A stretch of 38,058 bases of DNA from Bacteroidota bacterium. GTDB taxonomy: Bacteria; Bacteroidota; Ignavibacteria; Palsa-1295. Below the pieces are notes generated by a model. That model worked only from the letters and a program-made list of their open reading frames with translations. It ran no database searches and was not told the DNA's origin. Of this stretch, positions 16,103 through 22,524 are shown piece after piece (position 1 is the stretch's first letter; every line of letters begins with the position of its first letter). The stretch covers positions 1-38,058 of the forward strand of contig JAKAIL010000004.1 of the NCBI GenBank assembly GCA_021825235.1, written 5' to 3'. The translations under genes and the position numbers were made by a program.

Positions 16103-16990
16103 ATGGAGCCGTTACCACCCGTAAAAGAAGTAGAGTACCGCTGTTATATCAGCAAGATTTTCGAGGAACTTTCCGGAAGCGAATACATGACGTTCGCCTT
16201 CGAAACCGCGAAGGAATTCTCGAGCTTCCGGTATGAGATTGCCGTCCGCTACCGGATTCAGCCGGGGCTGCTCGAATTCAAAGTGCTCGGTATGACAGCC
16301 ACGCGCACGATGATGCCGGCCTATGGGACGGCCCGGTCCGTCTTGAAAATTCCGGTGCTCCCCTTAGGGGTCTATGCCGTTAAAATGATCAAAAGCGATG
16401 GCATCGAAAATATTTTTTCGATCGAAGTGTCCAAGCGCGGGTTCCAGATTTTACAGCCCATACCGCGCAAACGCTTTATCGATCTCATTATCGAAACGAA
16501 GGCGGCTGCACCTGGCGCACGACATACGTCCACGGTTTCCAAAGCACCACCGGCACCGCTTGTCCCACGGACTATCCAAAAACGGCAGGTAACCGAGATT
16601 ACTCCGGAAGAACAAGCAATACTGGACTCACTCAAGCCGGAAACGCCGGAAGAACGCGAAGCCCGCGAAGAACGCGAGGCATTCGGTACCGTGTCGCGCT
16701 CCAGCGCAAAACGTGCCATTGCGGAGGTGGAAGAAGTTCCCATGAATGAGAAGCACTCAGATAAGCACGCCGCGAAGCCTCCGAAAGATGCACCGAAACC
16801 TACTAAACTCGCGGTGAAACAAGTCGAACACAAGCCGGCCAAAGCGGAAAAGAAAACGGCACCGAAAACGAAGCCGGCGACGAAAATGCATGCCACCGCT
16901 AAGAAAGCTCCAACGAAAAAAGCGGTAGCAAAACCAATACCCAAAGCCAAAGCGAAACCGGCTCCAAAGAAACACGCAAAGAAAAAGTAA
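16103..16990 (+). CDS. Protein with unknown N-terminal domain and Lys/Ala/Pro-rich histone-like tail
   Basis: 295 residues. Residues 1-130 form a compact beta-rich domain I do not recognise (YRCYISKIFEELSGSEYMTFAFETAKEF...). A charged linker (TPEEREAREEREAF) at about 190-205 follows. Then come about 75 residues almost entirely of K, A, P and T, with repeats such as KKAPTKKAVAKP and PKAKAKPAPKKHAKKK. The tail resembles eukaryotic H1 tails and bacterial Hc1/AlgP-type nucleoid proteins, so nucleic acid binding is an inference. It lies between hisS and a cupin gene with only 3 bp to the latter, probably one operon. Confidence 0.65.
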   Translation: MEPLPPVKEVEYRCYISKIFEELSGSEYMTFAFETAKEFSSFRYEIAVRYRIQPGLLEFKVLGMTATRTMMPAYGTARSVLKIPVLPLGVYAVKMIKSDGIENIFSIEVSKRGFQILQPIPRKRFIDLIIETKAAAPGARHTSTVSKAPPAPLVPRTIQKRQVTEITPEEQAILDSLKPETPEEREAREEREAFGTVSRSSAKRAIAEVEEVPMNEKHSDKHAAKPPKDAPKPTKLAVKQVEHKPAKAEKKTAPKTKPATKMHATAKKAPTKKAVAKPIPKAKAKPAPKKHAKKK

Positions 16991-16993
16991 GCG

Positions 16994-17365
16994 ATGAGTT
17001 CCGAACGACTGCCCTACGATCTCCATTTGGATGTAAAGTTCGCGCCACTCGAAACGATTGACCTGAACGAGATTGTGGCCGCGAATAAGCCATGGTTCAA
17101 TCAGACACTGTCCAAAATCAACGGAAGCGTGCGGCGCGTGGGTATTGTGGAAGGCGAGTTCCACTGGCACAAGCACGAGGAGGACGACGAGCTATTCTTC
17201 GTCCTCTCCGGCAAGCTCTTCGTCGATACCGAGCGTGGTAATTACGAGATGGGACCGAACCAGGGAGTAACCGTTCCCAAGGGCGTCCTCCACCGCACCC
17301 GCGCACTGGAAAAGACCGTGATGCTGATGGTCGAGAACGCCGGGATTCAGCCGGCGGGGGATTAA
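16994..17365 (+). CDS. Single-domain cupin, metal-binding
   Basis: 123 residues. Cupin motif 1 is GEFHWHKHEEDDELFFVLSG (metal ligands His57/His59/His61 region and the downstream acidic residue). Motif 2 is GPNQGVTVPKGVLHRTRA (His100). The N-terminal 50 residues form the strand and helix typical of small cupins of unknown substrate, often sugar- or small-molecule-related. From residue 56 on, the gene has a second truncated copy at 19964-20168. It is convergent with the T9SS gene at 17367, with only 1 bp between stops. Confidence 0.88.
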   Translation: MSSERLPYDLHLDVKFAPLETIDLNEIVAANKPWFNQTLSKINGSVRRVGIVEGEFHWHKHEEDDELFFVLSGKLFVDTERGNYEMGPNQGVTVPKGVLHRTRALEKTVMLMVENAGIQPAGD

Positions 17366-17366
17366 C

Positions 17367-18740
17367 TTACTCTCCAACCAGAATCACTCGTCCTGCTGGG
17401 ATCATCACTCCATCCTTCTCCAGCATGATTATATAGACTCCACGCGGAAGGCGGGAGACATTGAGCGTGAGCATCCCCGCGGCCGATGTTTTGGCCCGTA
17501 GTACCTCACGGCCCAGTATATCAAGAAGATATACGGTACTTGCTGGGGCTGCGCCAGCTATCTCAAGAAATAAAAAAGCTGGATTTGGGTAGAACTGCAA
17601 GGCATTCGAACTCGGAAAAGCAGAACCAACAGATAGCGATAGATTGCGTCCGACGATAAGCGATGAGTTAAATCCATCGTTAAAGCTGAGGATTAGATTA
17701 CCAGAGTGGCTAAAGCCCACACCGCTATTCCCGGCATCTAAGAAACCCGAATCATTGCAAATCAGGGAATCGGGACTCCATGTTTCGCCACCATTCGTAC
17801 TCAGGAGAACTTGATTAAGAAGATTCCCGGACGCAACAATCGTGTCACGTTCGATACTGGAGAGATAATAGATCATACCCGAGTGCCACATCGAACCGGA
17901 ATCATCGTATACCGTCCTCCATTCCTTGCCACCATCAGCGCTCATGGAGATGTAAGGCGCCGGCAAATGTGCGGTATGATGCACTCCGAACGCGAAAATG
18001 GTCTCACCCAATCCAAAACTGCATCCGCGAAATCCATATTGTGCAGCATTGCTCGGATCCGCAATTACCCAATCGGAATCGATCGTTTTCCAATTATCTT
18101 TCGTCGCATAAAGGATTCCGGTCCCTATTACGAAAACTCGGTACATTCCATTTCCATCTGCATGACATCTCCACGCATAACTGCGCGTAAAAGGCACTGG
18201 AGTCCATTGGGAACCTCCATCCGTGGTTACATAAGTGCCGTGCGTGGTATCTGCTGCGACAAAGATGCCATTCAGCGAATCGGAAAAGCTGATGTCTTCA
18301 ATCGAGTGTGTGGTCGGAACCGGCAGGACGGACCAGGTCGCACCGTTGTCCGTGCTGCGGACAAGTAACCCCGAATCACCAGCCGCCATGATGTCGGACG
18401 AGTCAATTTGGTCGATCGCATTGACCATTGGTTCGTGGCTCCAGGTAGGACCTGGAAGACCTTGCGTTTCAACACTCCAAGATCTGCCTCCATCTCGCGT
18501 AACAAGAAACGCAAGGTAATAACCCGGCTGCCCTGTAAGAGACTCGGCAGTTGCAGCGACAATCACATTATTTCCTCGGCAGGAAAGTGTAGTGTACCAA
18601 TAGTCGCCATACGTCGGCGTTCCTTGTCCAAGAGTCCCATTTTCAGCAACATGACAAACGAACTGCGCTCGCGCGGGCAGAGCTATGGCTGCCCACGCGA
18701 GAAAATGAAACAGCAAGTACTTGAATAATAACTTTATCAT
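17367..18740 (-). CDS. Secreted BNR/YCF48-like repeat protein with T9SS sorting domain (copy A)
   Basis: 457 residues from the ATG at 18740. A signal peptide ends at ALPARAQ. Sialidase/YCF48-like repeats follow, each with a (S/T)xDGGxxW box: VTRDGGRSW, STDNGATW, TTDGGSQW, SADGGKEW, STNGGETW. The last 80 residues are a T9SS domain (LQFYPNPAFL ... VYLLDILGREV ... LPRGVYIIMLEKDG). It is predicted to be secreted and possibly cell-surface attached. The start overlaps the stop of the upstream Cys-rich gene as ATGA, so the pair is co-translated. The paralog is at 20171-21550. In one 100-residue N-terminal stretch I counted 66 identities. Confidence 0.85.
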   Translation of the reverse strand: MIKLLFKYLLFHFLAWAAIALPARAQFVCHVAENGTLGQGTPTYGDYWYTTLSCRGNNVIVAATAESLTGQPGYYLAFLVTRDGGRSWSVETQGLPGPTWSHEPMVNAIDQIDSSDIMAAGDSGLLVRSTDNGATWSVLPVPTTHSIEDISFSDSLNGIFVAADTTHGTYVTTDGGSQWTPVPFTRSYAWRCHADGNGMYRVFVIGTGILYATKDNWKTIDSDWVIADPSNAAQYGFRGCSFGLGETIFAFGVHHTAHLPAPYISMSADGGKEWRTVYDDSGSMWHSGMIYYLSSIERDTIVASGNLLNQVLLSTNGGETWSPDSLICNDSGFLDAGNSGVGFSHSGNLILSFNDGFNSSLIVGRNLSLSVGSAFPSSNALQFYPNPAFLFLEIAGAAPASTVYLLDILGREVLRAKTSAAGMLTLNVSRLPRGVYIIMLEKDGVMIPAGRVILVGE

Positions 18741-19426
18741 TTTAAGGTGCCACACGGCGCGACGTCATAGCATGTATTGGGCTGCCATTGGTCGGGGTTC
18801 GGCAACGGAGTACATGAGCCGTCATCGCTTCCCGAATAAGTGCAGGTCGTGGTATAGGTGCCGTCCGCGTTTTGGCAAACCTGGCAATTAGCTCTGCAAT
18901 TGCCAGCAGTGCCACAAGATTGGTAAGCGGGATACCATTTCCCATCGGTCCATAGGAAGGGAACATCTTCCCAGCAATCCGGAGCTATGTTTACGACATA
19001 AGTTGTACCATTGGTGCAAGGACCAACGGTGGTACCATTTCCTATTGTCTCGAGCTGCTGATAAAGGAGCTTAATCACTTGGTCGGGTGGTAAGTTCGAA
19101 CAATCGGATCCGGGAACTGGGGTCACTGACTCGAGAAAAGTCGCCCAAAAAAAGCCAAAAACTGGATCCGAACCCTCTCGTGAACAATAGATATAAGTGA
19201 CATAGCAGTTAGTTCCAGTCAGCTGAATTGTTTTCGAATAAGGGCCTACCCAATTACCTACCCATGGATCTTGACCGGGGGGAGCTGGATCATTCGGTGG
19301 GCATTGCGCCAGGGAGATCATCGGTAATGTGCCAAGTGTAAGTACTGTCAGGAACGTTAGGAGTCCAAAAATACGTATTAACCTATTGCGATAGGTTGCG
19401 AACCGTTTTGTATTAAGATGTGCCAT
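18737..19426 (-). CDS. Cys-rich secreted protein of unknown function (copy A)
   Basis: 229 residues from the ATG at 19426; an in-frame TTG at 19459 would add 11. A basic leader (MAHLNTKRFATYR) precedes a hydrophobic segment ending ISLAQC, so it is exported either by signal peptidase or as a lipoprotein-like form. The mature part has 14 cysteines spread along it, several as CxxC (NCRANCQVC), plus Pro- and Gly-rich linkers, so multiple disulfides are likely. I do not recognise the family. It is the first gene of a pair with the T9SS protein and is repeated as copy B at 21547-22242 with the same leader. Confidence 0.75.
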   Translation of the reverse strand: MAHLNTKRFATYRNRLIRIFGLLTFLTVLTLGTLPMISLAQCPPNDPAPPGQDPWVGNWVGPYSKTIQLTGTNCYVTYIYCSREGSDPVFGFFWATFLESVTPVPGSDCSNLPPDQVIKLLYQQLETIGNGTTVGPCTNGTTYVVNIAPDCWEDVPFLWTDGKWYPAYQSCGTAGNCRANCQVCQNADGTYTTTCTYSGSDDGSCTPLPNPDQWQPNTCYDVAPCGTLK

Positions 19427-19514
19427 GGCTTTTAGAATGAAATGAGCACGTTTTGACAAGCGGCGCTGAGTATGAGCACCTCACTGCACATGCTCAGCAC
19501 GCGCCTGTCGTTTC
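19389..19514. repeat. 126-bp identical leader block, copy A
   Basis: This stretch is identical base for base to 22205-22330. It covers the 5' leader of the Cys-rich gene and its first 12 codons. After one mismatch another 10 identical bases follow. Sequence on both sides diverges strongly between the two units. Confidence 0.85.
19465..19498 (-). promoter_or_regulatory. Conserved 10-bp-stem hairpin in the Cys-rich gene leader (also 22281-22314)
   Basis: GCTGAGTATG pairs with CATGCTCAGC (one G-T wobble) around a 14-base loop, 38 bp upstream of the ATG. It is identical in both units. There is no T-run after it, so it is not a usual terminator. An mRNA-leader or protein-binding role is possible. 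Confidence 0.45.
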
Positions 19515-19715
19515 GGTTGATTAATAGATCCGCTTCAACGTTCTTCGAAAGCGGGGTGGGCTGGATGCTAAATTAATAGAGCTGGCTCCAAAAGCAGCAG
19601 GAAGTCCAGAGCGCTACTCGATTTTATCGAAGCACTGGAGTGAACGGCTTCTCATTCGCTAAAATTTCCATTAGCAAAAAAAAAAAATCGGCTTCCAATA
19701 GAAAACTTAATATTC

Positions 19716-19961
19716 CTAATACACCCTCACGCTCAACTCCTTAAGCTGCCCGCGAATAATATTGAGACCAATTGTCAGCTCGTCGCGCGTGATATTAAGC
19801 GGCGGCCGGAACCGGATGGAGCGGTCGCCGGCGCCAATGAGTATCAGCCCTTCATCGTAGCATTTTTGCTTGAGGAGATCGCGCATCCGGGCTTCGGCGA
19901 GATCGAAGGCACACATAAGCCCGCGTCCGCGTGCTTCGAAAACGAGCGTTGGGAACTCGGA
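19716..19961 (-). pseudogene. 3' fragment of a lysine 6-transaminase gene (lat remnant)
   Basis: 82 codons equal to the C-terminus of the intact lat at 22525-23976 (SEFPTLVFEARGRGLMCAFDLAEA ... NIIRGQLKELSVR). The fragment lacks the PLP lysine and most of the fold, so it cannot be active. In it 12 codons differ from lat, 10 of them synonymous. Nearly all differences fall in the last 27 codons, while the 55 codons before them carry only one. It marks the right end of duplication unit A. Confidence 0.85.
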
Positions 19962-20168
19962 TTCCACTGGCACAAGCACGAGGAGGACGACGAGCTGTTC
20001 TTCGTACTATCCGGCAAACTGTTCGTCGATACAGAGCGCGGCAATTTCGAGCTGGGCCCGAACCAGGGCGTAACGGTGCCGAAAGGCGTCCTGCACCGCA
20101 CCCGCGCGCCGGAGAAGACGGTGGTGCTCATGGTCGAAAATGCGGGTATTCAGCTAGAGGGGAATTGA
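19866..20168 (+). pseudogene. Chimeric cupin fragment with a new N-terminus
   Basis: A 100-codon frame. Codons 1-32 are the antisense of the lat fragment. From 19962 on it is the cupin from residue 56 to the stop (FHWHKHEEDDELFFVLSG ... VPKGVLHRTR). Both cupin metal motifs remain, but the N-terminal strands are replaced. Against the intact cupin I counted 23 synonymous and 7 amino-acid-changing codon differences in 67 codons. That is an unusual bias for a dead fragment. It could be a remnant or a new functional fusion. Confidence 0.6.
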
Positions 20169-20170
20169 AG

Positions 20171-21550
20171 CTATTCCGATGTTAATATAATTTTTCCGAG
20201 CGGGAGCATCGTATTGCCATGCTCCATTATCGCCACATAAACTCCGCGCGGAAGGCTGGAAACATTGAGTGTGAGCGCGCCAGAGGATGGAACTTTACCA
20301 TTCAGTACCTCTCGTCCGAGAATATCGAACAAATGTATCGTGTTGCCACCAAAGGCATTTGTTAGGGTTAGTGAAGTTGTGGCCGGGTTTGGAAATAGCT
20401 TCGCATACAAGTAGAGTCCAATGTTTGAAGAAACTCCCGCCACTTCATGCTGGCCGATGATTAACGCGGGTGCCAGTGCCAATGAACTAGAAAGAGTATA
20501 AGCGCCAAGTAACTCTCCTTCGGAATTTAACCCGATTCCCCAATTGCCACCCGCTCCCGGATAGTTCGAATCGTGAAAGATCAAGGTATCATACCGCCAT
20601 GTTTCGCCGTTATCCGAACTCCAAAGGACAATGTTGGGAAAGCTCCCGCCTACCCCGGCAATGATCGTATCTCGATTTATGTCAGAGAGAGCAGAAACCC
20701 AACCGGAGCGGAAGAAGGAACTGGTATCGTCATATACGGAGACCCACCGCTTGCCACCGTCTGTTGTCCGTGCAATGCAAGGGTATGGATTACCCCTCAA
20801 ACTATACCGATTCCCGTATGCCAGCATCGTATCACCCCCGCCGAAACTACACGAGGCATATACATACTGCGGCGCCGGGCTATCGCTGATAATGGGCCCG
20901 GTCGAATCGATCGTATTCCAACCATCTTTCGTCGTGTAAACGATGCCGGAGCCATAGGTAAAGATTCGGTACATTCCATTGCCGTAATCGTGGCATTGCC
21001 AGCCATAATCGCGAGTGAAAGGGGCCATCCTCCAATCCGCGCCGCCATTGGTGGTAATGTAGGTTCCGTGAGCGGTATCCGCTGCGACGAGGATGCCATG
21101 CATCGGATCGGAAAAGCTGATTCCTTCGATAATATGATTCGTCGGGCTAGTTAACACCTGCCAGCTTGCTCCCGCGTCGGTGGTTCGCACGAGCAGATCC
21201 GAATCGCCAAATGCGATGATATTTAACGAGTCGATTTGGTCAATGGTGGTAATGATCGGCCGATGGTCCCAAGTCGGGGCAGGCAGCCCTTGATTCCCCG
21301 AGCTCCATGAATGCCCACCATCCCTGGAAACGAAAAAAGCGAGGTAATAGCCACCGAGTGTATCGACGTCCGATGCAGCTATGGCATTATTCCCCTTACA
21401 GGATAACGCTGTGTACCAGTAAGAGCCAGAACTCTGACCAAAGTTAGCGCTATCCGTAATGTTACATATCCACTGCGCCTGCGCGGGTGACACCAAAGTC
21501 ACCCACGCGACGCAGAAAATAGGGATAAATAAGTTGCGCATGACGGTCAT
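20171..21550 (-). CDS. Secreted BNR/YCF48-like repeat protein with T9SS sorting domain (copy B)
   Basis: 459 residues from the ATG at 21550, chosen because it overlaps the upstream stop as ATGA exactly as in copy A; an in-frame ATG at 21565 is possible. The signal peptide ends at SPAQAQ. The (S/T)xDGGxxW boxes are SRDGGHSW, TTDAGASW, TTNGGADW, TTDGGKRW and SSDNGETW. The C-terminal T9SS domain is LYAKLFPNPATTSLTL ... IHLFDILGREVL ... LPRGVYVAIMEHG. Conserved positions (YWYT.LSC.GNN, IDQIDS, NGMYR) show the same fold as copy A, but surface loops differ widely. Confidence 0.85.
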   Translation of the reverse strand: MTVMRNLFIPIFCVAWVTLVSPAQAQWICNITDSANFGQSSGSYWYTALSCKGNNAIAASDVDTLGGYYLAFFVSRDGGHSWSSGNQGLPAPTWDHRPIITTIDQIDSLNIIAFGDSDLLVRTTDAGASWQVLTSPTNHIIEGISFSDPMHGILVAADTAHGTYITTNGGADWRMAPFTRDYGWQCHDYGNGMYRIFTYGSGIVYTTKDGWNTIDSTGPIISDSPAPQYVYASCSFGGGDTMLAYGNRYSLRGNPYPCIARTTDGGKRWVSVYDDTSSFFRSGWVSALSDINRDTIIAGVGGSFPNIVLWSSDNGETWRYDTLIFHDSNYPGAGGNWGIGLNSEGELLGAYTLSSSLALAPALIIGQHEVAGVSSNIGLYLYAKLFPNPATTSLTLTNAFGGNTIHLFDILGREVLNGKVPSSGALTLNVSSLPRGVYVAIMEHGNTMLPLGKIILTSE

Positions 21551-22242
21551 CTGTTTACTTCGCATGGCACTACATCATAGCACGTTCCCACGACCCACAC
21601 ATCGGGCGTCGGCAGCGGATTGCAAGTCCCATCATCATGGCTGGTGGATGTACACGTCGTACTCCACGACCCGTCTGGGTTTTTGCAATATTTGCAATCC
21701 ATCTCACAATAATCGTTTGCATCGCCACAGGCAACATAGGAAGTATCGCCATTGTTAACTTGCTCTTCCCAGCAGTCATTGGCGTATGTGACAACATAAG
21801 TAAAACCATCGGTGCATGGAGGTGGCCCACCTAAGCCTATACCACCACTACCAATCGTCTCTAACTTTTGCAAGAGAAGCTTAATCATTTGATCGGGTGT
21901 AAGCCCATCACATGCCACACATCCGGGCACTGGTGAAATCGACGCTATGGCTATGGAAGTATATGAGGGGGGCCAACCCGTAAGGTCTATATAGCAAGTC
22001 CGTGAACAATAGGTGTATGTCACCTGACAACCTCCGGGCAAAGTTACCGGTCCAGCAGAACCAGGCCCAGTCCAGGGATCACAGCTAATTGTTGGTGGCG
22101 ACCACGTATTCGCAGGGCACTGAGCCTTGCTGACCCCCGGCAGCGTGGCAATCGTAGCGAAAGTAAGGAACATTAAAAGACCAAACGAGTGTATAAACGC
22201 ACTTCGATAGGTTGCGAACCGTTTTGTATTAAGATGTGCCAT
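21547..22242 (-). CDS. Cys-rich secreted protein of unknown function (copy B)
   Basis: 231 residues from the ATG at 22242. The first 12 codons are identical in DNA to copy A, and the leader peptide MAHLNTKRFATYR is the same. The export signal ends VSKAQC. The mature part has 17 cysteines, three more than copy A. Shared landmarks are LTPDQMIKLLLQKLETIG, DCWEE, CKYCKNPDGSWSTTC and TCYDVVPC. Elsewhere the sequence and loop lengths differ. It is paired by an ATGA overlap with the downstream T9SS gene. Family unknown. Confidence 0.75.
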   Translation of the reverse strand: MAHLNTKRFATYRSAFIHSFGLLMFLTFATIATLPGVSKAQCPANTWSPPTISCDPWTGPGSAGPVTLPGGCQVTYTYCSRTCYIDLTGWPPSYTSIAIASISPVPGCVACDGLTPDQMIKLLLQKLETIGSGGIGLGGPPPCTDGFTYVVTYANDCWEEQVNNGDTSYVACGDANDYCEMDCKYCKNPDGSWSTTCTSTSHDDGTCNPLPTPDVWVVGTCYDVVPCEVNR

Positions 22243-22330
22243 GGCTTTTAGAATGAAATGAGCACGTTTTGACAAGCGGCGCTGAGTATGAGCACCTCAC
22301 TGCACATGCTCAGCACGCGCCTGTCGTTTC
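22205..22330. repeat. 126-bp identical leader block, copy B
   Basis: This is the identical partner of 19389-19514. It includes the hairpin at 22281-22314 and the first 12 codons of the Cys-rich gene. Confidence 0.85.
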
Positions 22331-22467
22331 AGTTGATTAATTGGCTTCAAGTATTTTGAGGCCAGAGAGGGCTTGAGGATGGGTCGGAGAACTATCTCCG
22401 AAAGCCACGAGAAGTCCAAAGAGAACTCAAATTGATTCGAAGTTGTCAAGTGAACAGCTTCTAATTT

Positions 22468-22497
22468 GCTAAAATTTCTTTTAGCAAAAAAAAAAAA
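22468..22497. repeat. Hairpin beside a 12-A run downstream of lat, also at 19658-19687
   Basis: GCTAAAATTTCTTTTAGC is a 7-bp-stem hairpin next to A12 (plus strand). In unit A it is GCTAAAATTTCCATTAGC with a 5-bp stem and the same A12. On the lat strand the T-run comes before the stem, so it is not a standard terminator. It may mark the 3' end of lat mRNA in another way. Confidence 0.35.
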
Positions 22498-22524
22498 TCG
22501 CTTTCCAGGAGCAACAATAACGTT

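Larger units (their letters stand above)
17161..19963. repeat. Tandem duplication, unit A (about 2.8 kb)
   Basis: This unit contains, in order, the 3' part of the cupin gene, a T9SS BNR protein gene, a Cys-rich secreted protein gene, a spacer and the last 82 codons of a lat gene. The next 2.8 kb repeat the same order. Unit A is 2803 bp and unit B 2809 bp. The join between them is at 19962-19963, where lat sequence (…CTCGGATT) runs into cupin sequence (TTCCACTGG…). A shared TT is the only homology at the breakpoints (17159-17160 and 22771-22772). Confidence 0.85.

Noticed and set aside
19460-19715. Additional gene in the spacer between lat remnant and Cys-rich gene
   Set aside because: No open frame of useful length; it holds only the leader hairpin, the A-run and diverged spacer.
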